The translations under genes were made by a program, and so were the position numbers. Below the pieces are notes generated by a model, which worked only from the letters and a program-made list of their open reading frames with translations, did not search any database and was not told the origin of the DNA. A DNA stretch of 64,000 bases from positions 1-64,000 of the forward strand of contig JBKCOM010000187.1 in assembly GCA_046309775.1 (NCBI GenBank), written 5' to 3'. Source of the DNA: JAIXWP01 sp046309775 (GTDB taxonomy: Bacteria > Bacteroidota > Bacteroidia > Flavobacteriales_D > Sanyastnellaceae). Shown here piece by piece: positions 24,018 through 32,522 of the stretch. Position 1 is the first letter of the stretch. Every line of letters begins with the position of its first letter.

Positions 24018-25682
24018 TGCTTTTACCACAAGATATTTCTTGAGCAGATTCTCTGACTTTTTATTTAAAATGATTTCTCGGATTCCATGCTTTCTGATAA
24101 TCGTGAGATTAACGGGTACTGAAGCTTGCCTCATTAGACTCTGCACGTTTTTGTATGGAGCCTGACCGTTAATGGCCACAATCTCATCTCCTATCCAAAG
24201 GCCGCATTGATCGGCGGGGCTGTTTTCAAGTATGTAAGTCACCGTTGGCTTGCCAGCGTTTTCATCCAAAGAGAATCCAAAGTGATGTTCACTGGCTTTG
24301 CTCGAAGCTTGTTCCATTAAGACATATCCAAAATGTTTTAAAGCTTCAATGATGTAGGGCAGATAGTCTTCGGTACCGTAAACAAGTTTTTCAAAAATGA
24401 AATCAGCACTTTGTCCAGCTACTTCTTCTATCAATTTTTTGTAGTCATTGGAAGTATAACCTAATTGTTTTTTTCCAAAACGTTCGTACATCAATCGCAT
24501 TACATCATCCAGACTTTTTGCGTTGGCTGTTGATTTTTGTATAAATGCATCTGTAATATATGCGACCAAGCAGCCTTCGTTGTAGATGGACACTTTGCGC
24601 CACGGGATTCCAGCGCTATATCCATCGAGCCACGTGTCACGACTGCTTTCAGCTACGCTGATGTTGAAACGACCTTGATTGTCGAGGTGTTCTTGAATGG
24701 CTTCTTTTAATACTCCTTGCCATTCATTCTCGTCTAATAATCCACAACGGTAGAGTAGAAGATCTCCGTAATAGGTAGTGACACCTTCGGCGACATAACC
24801 CAAATCCGAATAATTTTCTTTGGTAAAATCATACGGCATCATTTCGATGGGGCGTATGTTTTTGATGTTCCAAGTATGAAATAATTCATGACAAGATATG
24901 GCGAGCAAATCAATATATCCAGCTCCTGATGCGAATTCTGTAGCTGGTCCCATCGCAATCACAGTAGAGTTGTGGTGCTCCACTCCGTGGCGCACGAAGT
25001 ATGGAGGGAAGTGAAATAGAAAATGATATTCGCTACAAGGGATATCTCCAAACATCTGAAAATGCGCATCAGTGAAGGCCTTAAAATCACTGATGATTTT
25101 TTCTTCATTGAATTTAATTTTGCCTGAAATCCAAATGAAGAAAGGAATATTGTGTGAAGAGTATTCCAGACATTGCAAATGTGGAGATGCTAGAATTGGT
25201 GCGTCTGCTAATTCGTCAAAACCATTGGCCAACAGTACGAGTGGTGATTCTTTTTTTAAACCACAGGCCACTTTGTAAGTGTGGTCAAGATTCAAAGTGA
25301 CGCGATACGGTTGTTCTTGTTTTTCTTTATCATAAAAAAAACAATTGACAGGATTCATATAAAGAAGATCGTTGTCAATATAAGAACTGCCAGCATTCAG
25401 TTCGGCGCAATAGTATTCGTAGTTGATTGTGACTTGTGCGGCGCCATTGGCTGCTATTTCCCACAAGTCTTTCGTAATTTTTTTTACCGATAATTTTTCT
25501 TGTTTATCATTAAAAGCCTCTAATCCGCGAATATTCTTGGCAAAGTTTCCAAGCTCATATCTTCCAGGCCTCCAAGAAGGCAACTGGAGCTGAAGTGTGT
25601 CCTTGGCATTATTTGGAAATACAGCCTCAAACGTGATGAATTTTCGATGAGGATTTTGATGATAAACTTTATATTCTACCAT
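24006..25682 (-). CDS. M61 glycyl-aminopeptidase-like metalloprotease with PDZ domain
   Basis: A 558-residue M61-family protein. An N-terminal beta domain (YKVYHQNPHRKFITFEAVF) leads into a thermolysin-like catalytic domain with zinc motif SCHELFHTWNIKNIRP at about residue 265-280 and the downstream Glu region YVAEGVTTYYGDLLLY. A PDZ domain closes the protein (about 455-540: FGFSLDENAGKPTVTYILEN, WIGDEIVAINGQ). No signal peptide is apparent, so a cytoplasmic location is possible. It lies 2 nt after the stop of the upstream phosphatase gene on the same strand, so the two are cotranscribed. Homologues release N-terminal glycine or alanine; specificity here is not known. Confidence 0.92.
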   Translation of the reverse strand: MVEYKVYHQNPHRKFITFEAVFPNNAKDTLQLQLPSWRPGRYELGNFAKNIRGLEAFNDKQEKLSVKKITKDLWEIAANGAAQVTINYEYYCAELNAGSSYIDNDLLYMNPVNCFFYDKEKQEQPYRVTLNLDHTYKVACGLKKESPLVLLANGFDELADAPILASPHLQCLEYSSHNIPFFIWISGKIKFNEEKIISDFKAFTDAHFQMFGDIPCSEYHFLFHFPPYFVRHGVEHHNSTVIAMGPATEFASGAGYIDLLAISCHELFHTWNIKNIRPIEMMPYDFTKENYSDLGYVAEGVTTYYGDLLLYRCGLLDENEWQGVLKEAIQEHLDNQGRFNISVAESSRDTWLDGYSAGIPWRKVSIYNEGCLVAYITDAFIQKSTANAKSLDDVMRLMYERFGKKQLGYTSNDYKKLIEEVAGQSADFIFEKLVYGTEDYLPYIIEALKHFGYVLMEQASSKASEHHFGFSLDENAGKPTVTYILENSPADQCGLWIGDEIVAINGQAPYKNVQSLMRQASVPVNLTIIRKHGIREIILNKKSENLLKKYLVVKASTT

Positions 25683-25684
25683 AC

Positions 25685-27367
25685 TTACTTCACTATTTTT
25701 TCAATGGGTTGTCCAATGGCTGCACTTGGGAGAGGGATTTTACAAATTGCTGCGACCGTGCTCGCGATGTCGCAAATGGTTTGAGGTTGATAGGTTTCTC
25801 CTTTTTTCACCCCAAAGCCATAAAATAATGCGGGCACATGCGTGTCGTATGTGAAAGGGCTGCCGTGTGTGGTGCCCTGCATACCATATTCGATGAATCC
25901 AGGATTGGTGATATATACCACATCGCCCGAGAGTCGCTGGTTATAGCCTAACTGAAGTCTTGATACGATGGGCGATTTCACATCGAGGCGGTCGAGGTCT
26001 GCGCCATTCATCGCCATCAAAACGTTATCCATTTCCGAAACGATTTGTGCTACCTCCATTTGAATCGATTTCAGGTTTAAATTTTTCTCCCGAATGAGCG
26101 TTCGGTTTAGGAAAATATTCAAATTGGATTCATTGATAACCCAAGTACCAGCGCCATATTTTTGCGTCAAGTAAGCATTAACTTTCTCTTCTACTAAATC
26201 ACTTTTCCAATATCCAGCCGCTCCTTTTCTTTCTGCCATATAGCTGGGAGTTGGCGCGCCTGCGTGATCGGCAGACAAGAAGATAAGGTAGTTTCCTTTT
26301 CCAACTGTTTCATCCAAGAATTTTATAAAATCTGCGATGTCGCGATCGAGGCGCAAGTAGCAATCTTGTGCTTCTTTGGAGTGGATTCCGAATTGATGTC
26401 CGATATAGTCTGTGCTAGAAAAGGACATGCACAGCATATCGGTATATTCATCTTTTCCAAAATTCTCTTTCACAATTACTTCTTTGCCAAAGTCAATGGT
26501 AAGGGAGTTGCCATAGGGTGTGCCTTTCAAAAGATCATAGCCTCCATTCATTGCCTTTAATTCCGCTAGATTATAAGGAAATACAGGTCGTGTCAATGTT
26601 TTGAAGGGAAGTTCGTAGGCATTGTTATCGTCAATACTTTCATCGTATTTGGAAATATCCAACAACAAGTCCCATTTGGAATTGAGGTATTGGTCTGCTA
26701 CGCGCTTGGCGTTGTAGTCTTTCACCCATTGTGGAAGGTCGTTCATATACCATGTACTCGTGGCCCATACGCCTTCTTGTCCGCCCACAAACCAGTAAGC
26801 AGCGTCTGCAGTGCGACCTGCGGGAAGTATCGCTCCACGATCTTTCATAGCAATTCCAATCACTTTTGATCGCTGATTGCTGAAAAGTTTGAGCTCATCG
26901 CCCAGCGTTGAACTGGTGAGGTAATGCGGAGACATTTTCCCAGCTGAAGACGCCGTTCCAACACCTTGAACCATTGAATCTGAAGCGCAATACACAACCT
27001 TGCCTGAAGACCTTTCAAACCAATCGTTGGCGATAATACCGTTGTAGGCGGGTGTGGTGCCGGTGAAGACTGCCGCATGACCTGGTCCTGTGACAGTTGG
27101 CATATAATTGTAATGAAGATTTCTTGCGAAAAATCCTTCGTTTACGAGTTTTTTGAATCCATCATTTGTGAAATCATCCCAGTATTTTTCGATATAATCA
27201 TAGCGCATTTGGTCTACGGTAATACCGACGATAAGCTTAGGCCTGCGCGTGGAAGATGTCGTTTCCTCTTTTTCTTTTTGTTTGCTCTTTTGTGCCACCG
27301 AACAAGCGTTGGCCATGAGGAATAAAGCGAGTAATAGAATGCTCTTGTGCAAGGATGTTGATCTCAT
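25685..27367 (-). CDS. PafA-like alkaline phosphatase (lipoprotein or secreted)
   Basis: A 560-residue member of the alkaline phosphatase superfamily resembling Bacteroidota PafA. The N-terminus is a signal peptide with a Cys in MANACSVAQ that could be a lipobox. The metal Asp lies in VGITVDQMRYDY (Asp52), the Thr nucleophile in MPTVTGPGHAAVFTG (near residue 91-93), and further metal ligands in LSADHAGAP and the late His in QGTTHGSPFTYDTHVP. The family hydrolyses phosphate monoesters in the periplasm and is often phosphate-insensitive. The M61 protease gene follows after 2 nt. A TAAACTTG promoter-like sequence is just upstream of the ATG. Confidence 0.92.
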   Translation of the reverse strand: MRSTSLHKSILLLALFLMANACSVAQKSKQKEKEETTSSTRRPKLIVGITVDQMRYDYIEKYWDDFTNDGFKKLVNEGFFARNLHYNYMPTVTGPGHAAVFTGTTPAYNGIIANDWFERSSGKVVYCASDSMVQGVGTASSAGKMSPHYLTSSTLGDELKLFSNQRSKVIGIAMKDRGAILPAGRTADAAYWFVGGQEGVWATSTWYMNDLPQWVKDYNAKRVADQYLNSKWDLLLDISKYDESIDDNNAYELPFKTLTRPVFPYNLAELKAMNGGYDLLKGTPYGNSLTIDFGKEVIVKENFGKDEYTDMLCMSFSSTDYIGHQFGIHSKEAQDCYLRLDRDIADFIKFLDETVGKGNYLIFLSADHAGAPTPSYMAERKGAAGYWKSDLVEEKVNAYLTQKYGAGTWVINESNLNIFLNRTLIREKNLNLKSIQMEVAQIVSEMDNVLMAMNGADLDRLDVKSPIVSRLQLGYNQRLSGDVVYITNPGFIEYGMQGTTHGSPFTYDTHVPALFYGFGVKKGETYQPQTICDIASTVAAICKIPLPSAAIGQPIEKIVK

Positions 27368-27385
27368 GCCACAAGTTTACGACGA

Positions 27386-28633
27386 TTATTCGTAACGGAG
27401 GGCTTCTATTGGGTCAAGATTTGCCGCCTTGCTGGCAGGATAATATCCAGAGGCGATGCTGACGAAGAAACAGATGGTTGCGCCGAGGAATAGCCAAAGC
27501 CAAGGAATGGTGAAACTAGTGCCAATTACAAGGGATACCACATTTCCGACCAATATTCCTAGAATGATTCCAATGATTCCACCAATTTGCCCAATTACGA
27601 TTGCTTCAATTAAGAATTGCCTGCGGATGAGCTTCGAACTCGCGCCAATCGACTTTCTGACGCCAATCTCTCTGGTACGCTCTGTAACCGAAACGAGCAT
27701 TATATTCATCAAGCCTATACCTGCGCCAAGAAGTGTTATTAATCCGATACATATTCCGCCGAAGGTTATTCCCGAAATAAGTCCAAGTAATTCTTCGACA
27801 AGTGAATTGCTCATTCTTATTTCGAAAGACTCCATTTCGGTAGGTTTGTCGCGGCGAATGACACGCATGATACCAATTGCTGAGTTGACGGCCTCATCAA
27901 GTTTTTTTGCGTCGGCAGATCTCACATTGATGCTGTAGTCTGTCTCGTCGGTAGCAAATTTTTTCTTAGCTGTTAAAAGAGGAATCATGCATTGATTATC
28001 TCCTGCAAACCCAAACGTATTTCCTTTTGACTTGAGCACCCCAACCACGAGATATCGCTCGGGACCAACACTCACGAAGCGACCTACAGGATCTGAAACA
28101 TTTTCAAAAATGCTCTCCATTAAATCTGCACCTATGATGATCACATTATATCCAAGGCTGAGTTCAGATTCGGAAAACATTCTTCCCTTATCCAATTCAT
28201 ATGAAGAAAGTTCAAAATAATTCTCATCACATCCGAGAATCGTGACGTTGGGGTTGGTTTTTTTACTTTCGTATTTGATCGTGGCTGCGCCTTTTGCAAA
28301 GGCCGAAACGCTTACCAATCCTTTGTTTTCGAATTGTTCTTTGAATTTTTTGGCCTCTTCATACTTGATCACTGGATTGGCGTCGTAAGATTGGCCGTGC
28401 CTGCCGCCACGCATGTTGCCTCCTGATCTAACAGTGAAAGTATTACTCCCAAGTCGGCTGAACTCTGCATTAATTTTATTTTGAATGGCTTCGATGGCCG
28501 TAATCATTCCTACCAAAGCCATGATTCCGATGGCAATGATGCTTACGGTAAGGACGGTACGAAGCATCTGACTTCGAATGGCCCGGAAGGCTATTTGAAT
28601 ATTTTCTCTTGTCTGAGCACTCACAAATCGCAT
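27386..28633 (-). CDS. MacB-type ABC transporter permease
   Basis: A 415-residue permease of the MacB/FtsX superfamily: one TM helix near the N-terminus (TVLTVSIIAIGIMALVGM), a large periplasmic MacB core domain (about 45-260), and three C-terminal TM helices with the conserved VTERTREIGVRKSIGAS loop and YYPASKAANLDPIEALRYE end. It needs an ATPase partner; none is adjacent, but a LolD/MacB-type ATPase is encoded at 42042-42758 in this window. Such systems move lipoproteins or export peptides by mechanotransmission. A CATCTTTG box 4 nt before the ATG suggests a leaderless mRNA. Confidence 0.92.
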   Translation of the reverse strand: MRFVSAQTRENIQIAFRAIRSQMLRTVLTVSIIAIGIMALVGMITAIEAIQNKINAEFSRLGSNTFTVRSGGNMRGGRHGQSYDANPVIKYEEAKKFKEQFENKGLVSVSAFAKGAATIKYESKKTNPNVTILGCDENYFELSSYELDKGRMFSESELSLGYNVIIIGADLMESIFENVSDPVGRFVSVGPERYLVVGVLKSKGNTFGFAGDNQCMIPLLTAKKKFATDETDYSINVRSADAKKLDEAVNSAIGIMRVIRRDKPTEMESFEIRMSNSLVEELLGLISGITFGGICIGLITLLGAGIGLMNIMLVSVTERTREIGVRKSIGASSKLIRRQFLIEAIVIGQIGGIIGIILGILVGNVVSLVIGTSFTIPWLWLFLGATICFFVSIASGYYPASKAANLDPIEALRYE

Positions 28634-28637
28634 AGGT

Positions 28638-28645
28638 CAAAGATG
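28638..28645 (-). promoter_or_regulatory. Putative promoter box 4 nt before the MacB-type permease
   Basis: The minus strand reads CATCTTTG, one mismatch from TAnnTTTG, ending 4 nt before the ATG at 28633. Confidence 0.4.
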
Positions 28646-28737
28646 AATAGGAATTTCTATTCGATGAAAAATATTGTGATGAATGGCATCCTGATGTATT
28701 TTCGCGCGCAACAACAAGTATCGAACAAATTAAATCC

Positions 28738-31014
28738 ATGAGCAATAAAGTATTCGATCTGGATATGATCAAAACGGTTTATAGCCGTTTCCCTGAAAGA
28801 ATTGAGGCTGCACGCAAAGCGGTAGGTCGTCCTCTAACACTTTCTGAAAAAATTCTCTACGCCCACCTTTGGGATGGCAATGCCACTTCGGCTTACGAGC
28901 GAGGCAAGTCCTATGTGGACTTCGCTCCAGACCGCGTAGCGATGCAGGACGCGACTGCACAAATGGCCCTTTTGCAATTTATGCAAGCTGGTCGCAAGCG
29001 CGTTGCCGTGCCTTCTACAGTGCACTGCGACCACTTGATTCAAGCCAAAGTGGGCTCTAATCAAGACTTGCAAGAAGCTTTGAACAAAAACAACGAAGTA
29101 TTCAACTTCCTTTCTTCTATTTCAAACAAATACGGTATTGGTTTCTGGAAGCCCGGTGCAGGTATCATTCACCAAGTAGTTTTGGAAAACTACGCATTTC
29201 CTGGTGGTATGATGATCGGTACCGACTCTCACACAGTTAACGCTGGCGGTTTGGGTATGGTGGCTATCGGTGTAGGTGGAGCGGATGCGATGGACGTTAT
29301 GGCCGGTATGGCTTGGGAATTAAAGTTCCCAAAACTCATCGGTATCAAACTTACAGGTAAGATGAATGGCTGGACATCAGCAAAGGATGTGATTCTCAAA
29401 GTCGCAGGTATTCTCACTGTTAAAGGTGGTACAGGTGCTATTGTGGAATATTTTGGTGAAGGTGCAAAATCATTGAGCTGCACAGGTAAAGGAACCATTT
29501 GTAATATGGGTGCTGAAATCGGTGCCACCACTTCTACTTTCGGCTATGACGAAAGCATGGAGCGTTATCTCCGCAGCACAGGCCGCTCAGAAGTAGCAGA
29601 CCTTGCTAATGGCATCAAAGCGCATCTTACCGGTGACGACGAAGTATATGCAAACCCAGAGAAATATTTTGATCAGGTAATTGAAATCAATTTGACTGAA
29701 TTGGAGCCACACCTCAATGGTCCATTCACTCCAGACTTGGCTACGCCAATCAGCAAAATGAAAGAAGAAGCTGCAAAGAACAATTGGCCAACAAAAGTAG
29801 AAGTTGGACTTATTGGTTCTTGCACCAACTCTTCTTACGAAGACATCGCTCGTGCAGCTTCTTTGGCTGAACAAGCAGTAGCAAAAGGTCTAACACCTAA
29901 AGCAGAGTTTAGCATCACACCTGGTTCAGAACTTGTTCGCTACACCATCGAGCGTGATGGTTTCATTGATACCTTCAATAAAATTGGCGCCACTGTTTAC
30001 GCCAATGCATGTGGACCATGTATCGGTATGTGGGCGCGCGTGGGTGCTGAGAAGAAAGAGCGCAACACCATTGTTCACTCATTCAATAGAAATTTCCAAA
30101 GCCGTAATGACGGTAATCCAAATACGCTCGCTTTTGTAGCTTCACCAGAACTTACAACTGCTTTAGCGATTGCTGGTGATCTTACTTTTAATCCGCTTAC
30201 AGATACCCTCATCAACGATAAGGGTGAGGCTGTAAAACTCGATGCTCCGAGCGGAGATGAGTTGCCATCAAAGGGTTTTGATGTAGAAGATGCAGGTTAT
30301 CAAGCGCCAGCAGAAGATGGCAGTGGAGTACAGGTGAACGTAGCTGAGGATTCAGAGCGTTTGCAGTTGCTCGCTCCATTCTCGAACTGGGATGGAAACA
30401 ACATTACGGGAGCTCGCGTTCTCATTAAAGCGAAAGGTAAGTGTACCACCGACCATATCTCAATGGCTGGTCCTTGGTTGAGATACCGCGGACACCTCGA
30501 CAACATTGCCAACAACACGTTGATCGGTGCGACCAACTTCTTTAACGGCGAACAAAACAAAGTGAAGAATCACCTTACAGGTGAATATGGTGAAGTACCT
30601 GCGGTACAGCGCGCTTATAAAGCTGCCGGTGTTCCGACAATTGTAGTAGGTGATACTAACTACGGTGAAGGATCATCACGCGAGCACGCAGCGATGCAGC
30701 CACGTCACTTGGGAGTAAGAGCAATTTTGGTAAAATCATTTGCTCGAATTCACGAAACAAACCTCAAGAAGCAAGGTATGTTGGCATTGACATTCGCGAA
30801 TGATGCTGATTATGATAAAATTCAAGAGAATGATATCATCAACTTCACTGACCTTACTTCATTTGCACCAGAAAAGCAATTGCACCTAGAGCTTGTGCAT
30901 GAAGACGGTTCGAAAGATGTAATCGCTCTGAATCATACCTACAATGCTCAACAAATCGAGTGGTTTAAGGCTGGTGGTGCTTTGAATTTGATTCGTATGA
31001 GTTTAGAAAAATAA
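28738..31014 (+). CDS. Aconitate hydratase
   Basis: A 758-residue aconitase of the mitochondrial type, which interconverts citrate and isocitrate in the TCA cycle using a 4Fe-4S cluster. The N-terminal part has VPSTVHCDHLIQA and MIGTDSHTVNAGGLGM. The cluster cysteines are in LIGSCTNSSYED and ANACGPCIGMW. The C-terminal swivel domain has KCTTDHISMAGPWLRYRGH and NYGEGSSREHAAMQPRHLG. Length matches the family. The gene is monocistronic with a strong terminator right after it. Codon choice appears biased towards a limited set, as expected for a highly expressed gene. Function is secure. Confidence 0.96.
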   Translation: MSNKVFDLDMIKTVYSRFPERIEAARKAVGRPLTLSEKILYAHLWDGNATSAYERGKSYVDFAPDRVAMQDATAQMALLQFMQAGRKRVAVPSTVHCDHLIQAKVGSNQDLQEALNKNNEVFNFLSSISNKYGIGFWKPGAGIIHQVVLENYAFPGGMMIGTDSHTVNAGGLGMVAIGVGGADAMDVMAGMAWELKFPKLIGIKLTGKMNGWTSAKDVILKVAGILTVKGGTGAIVEYFGEGAKSLSCTGKGTICNMGAEIGATTSTFGYDESMERYLRSTGRSEVADLANGIKAHLTGDDEVYANPEKYFDQVIEINLTELEPHLNGPFTPDLATPISKMKEEAAKNNWPTKVEVGLIGSCTNSSYEDIARAASLAEQAVAKGLTPKAEFSITPGSELVRYTIERDGFIDTFNKIGATVYANACGPCIGMWARVGAEKKERNTIVHSFNRNFQSRNDGNPNTLAFVASPELTTALAIAGDLTFNPLTDTLINDKGEAVKLDAPSGDELPSKGFDVEDAGYQAPAEDGSGVQVNVAEDSERLQLLAPFSNWDGNNITGARVLIKAKGKCTTDHISMAGPWLRYRGHLDNIANNTLIGATNFFNGEQNKVKNHLTGEYGEVPAVQRAYKAAGVPTIVVGDTNYGEGSSREHAAMQPRHLGVRAILVKSFARIHETNLKKQGMLALTFANDADYDKIQENDIINFTDLTSFAPEKQLHLELVHEDGSKDVIALNHTYNAQQIEWFKAGGALNLIRMSLEK

Positions 31015-31036
31015 TTTGAATAACGATCATTTCAAA

Positions 31037-31066
31037 AAGGACGGGCATTTGCTCGTCCTTTTTTTT
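31037..31066 (+). terminator. Terminator of the aconitase gene
   Basis: A stem AAGGACGGGC / GCTCGTCCTT with one G-T wobble and a 4-nt loop is followed by a T run, about 22 nt after the aconitase stop. Confidence 0.9.
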
Positions 31067-31132
31067 GTTTTGATAAGTTTCTTTTGAGTGAATGATTTTT
31101 ACAAATAAACTTGCAGCATTAACCTCAAAGCA

Positions 31133-31732
31133 ATGAAAAAAATATCTATTCTATTTCTAGGTCTAATAGTTTTAGGTCTAGCCGCATGTACCATTGAGAA
31201 ACGCCATTTTATGAAAGGCTATCACGTGGAATGGAAGCATGGTTCACCAGAAATTGGCGGTGAAGGGAAGACGACTCATCAAGAAAATACCGCAAATCTT
31301 GATGAGACTCAAGAGTTGAATGGGGTGGTGGATGCTCCTGAAAATTTAGTGGAAGTCGCCCCAGCAGTGCAGCAACCGGTATTGAAAGCGAATACTGAGA
31401 AAGCAGTTGTGCCAAATGAAACAAAGTCGAAGGTTGTTGTAAAAAAATCTTCGAATGTGCTGAAGGACGTTACTGCGATTGGAAGCTATTCTGCTTCAGG
31501 AGATGTACAGGTGGGGGAGAGCACGACAGTATCTGAGTCTAAAGCAAAGAAGGATTTTAATTATGATACAGTACTATTGGTAATTCTAGCCATATTACTT
31601 CCTCCATTAGCAATGTACCTATATGAGGGAGAAACGTGGACAAGCCGTTGTACCTTGAATTTGATTTTGACGCTCCTATGCGGATTGCCAGGTGTAATTC
31701 ATGCACTTGTGGTGATTTTAGGAGGAAAATAG
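31133..31732 (+). CDS. Lipoprotein with C-terminal YqaE/Pmp3 membrane domain
   Basis: A 199-residue protein. It starts with a lipoprotein signal (lipobox GLAAC, Cys19), continues with a low-complexity, charged and disordered-looking region of about 120 residues, and ends with a two-helix Pmp3/UPF0057 hydrophobic domain (LLVILAILLPPLAMYLYEG, then LILTLLCGLPGVIHALVVI). Pmp3 proteins are small membrane proteins linked to salt and membrane-potential stress. The combination of a lipobox and C-terminal membrane helices is unusual in topology. A TAAACTTG-type promoter lies upstream and a shared bidirectional terminator downstream. Function is not established. Confidence 0.88.
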   Translation: MKKISILFLGLIVLGLAACTIEKRHFMKGYHVEWKHGSPEIGGEGKTTHQENTANLDETQELNGVVDAPENLVEVAPAVQQPVLKANTEKAVVPNETKSKVVVKKSSNVLKDVTAIGSYSASGDVQVGESTTVSESKAKKDFNYDTVLLVILAILLPPLAMYLYEGETWTSRCTLNLILTLLCGLPGVIHALVVILGGK

Positions 31733-31746
31733 AGCACTGCGCAAGG

Positions 31747-31784
31747 GAAAAAAAGAGCTGGCATTGCGCCAGCTCTTTTTTTTG
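31747..31784. terminator. Bidirectional terminator between Pmp3-type gene and OM barrel gene
   Basis: A perfect 12-bp stem (AAAAGAGCTGGC and complement) with a 5-nt loop has an A run before it and a T run after it, so it can serve the plus-strand gene ending at 31732 and the minus-strand gene ending at 31805. Confidence 0.9.
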
Positions 31785-31804
31785 TGATAAGAATAATCTC
31801 GGTA

Positions 31805-32332
31805 TTAATTGAGGTTGAGACAAACACCAACGCTTACCCACGCGATGGAGTAACCGACCTCTGCAAAAGCAGTGAATTTTTCGGTGATATTATATCTTCC
31901 TCCAACATACCCTCCGAAAATCACGCCACCTCCAGCTTCTGGCTCGATTCCGAATAAACCACCATCATTTTCAAACTTTACCGAAGCGCGATTAAAACCA
32001 AGCATCGCACCTGCGTAGACATCATAATCTGATGTGTTCAAAAAGTGGTAGTTTCCTCTAGCGCCGATAATGAGATAAGAGTATTTCACTTCGCCGAAAA
32101 ATGCTAAGTCGGCACTAGCAGAGGTGTAACCAATAAGGCCTCCAACACCGATTTTATCAGAGATACCATATTCATAAGAGGCATGCACTGGCGGAACTCC
32201 AGTCTTTAATCCACTGCCGGCATAGCCACTGCCGAATCCCACACCGAGATGTAGTCTTTGACTTCCAGCTTCGAATTGTGCGGAAACTTGGATGCAGATC
32301 ATCACTGCAATAATTGAAAATAGCTTTTTCAT
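31805..32332 (-). CDS. Outer-membrane beta-barrel protein
   Basis: A 175-residue protein with a signal peptide (residues 1-18, ending IQVSAQ) and a series of alternating hydrophobic/polar strands (RLHLGVGFGSGYAG, VHASYEYGI, VGGLIGYTSA, YLIIGARGNYHF, DVYAGAMLGFN, FGGYVGGRYNI, FTAFAEVGYSIAWVSVG), consistent with an eight-stranded OmpA/OmpX-like barrel. The family is generic in Bacteroidota, and no function can be inferred. It is convergent with the Pmp3-type gene and shares its terminator; on the other side it diverges from lpxC/fabZ. The 190 bp between it and lpxC/fabZ contains only the lpxC promoter-like box. Confidence 0.87.
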   Translation of the reverse strand: MKKLFSIIAVMICIQVSAQFEAGSQRLHLGVGFGSGYAGSGLKTGVPPVHASYEYGISDKIGVGGLIGYTSASADLAFFGEVKYSYLIIGARGNYHFLNTSDYDVYAGAMLGFNRASVKFENDGGLFGIEPEAGGGVIFGGYVGGRYNITEKFTAFAEVGYSIAWVSVGVCLNLN

Positions 32333-32510
32333 GAGGTTAAAATTATTAAATGTTTAGTGATGCAACATTAGAGCTCCTGATTCGGAGATTTCTACGTGAA
32401 ATACCCTATTTTTAGATTTGATGCGGGTTTACTTTTGGGAATCAATAATTATCCAATGTGATTTGTGCTTAACAAGGGTTGAAATGTGCATTGGTATTCA
32501 ATATTCCTAT

Positions 32511-32518
32511 TAACTTCG
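32511..32518 (+). promoter_or_regulatory. Putative promoter box 4 nt before lpxC/fabZ
   Basis: TAACTTCG, close to TAnnTTTG, with TTG at 32491-32493 as a possible -33 element 17 nt upstream. The box ends 4 nt before the ATG at 32523. Confidence 0.4.
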
Positions 32519-32522
32519 CATC

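Noticed and set aside
27456..27938. A 160-codon plus-strand frame opposite the MacB-type permease
   Set aside because: It is antisense to conserved permease helices; its composition reflects the complementary strand.
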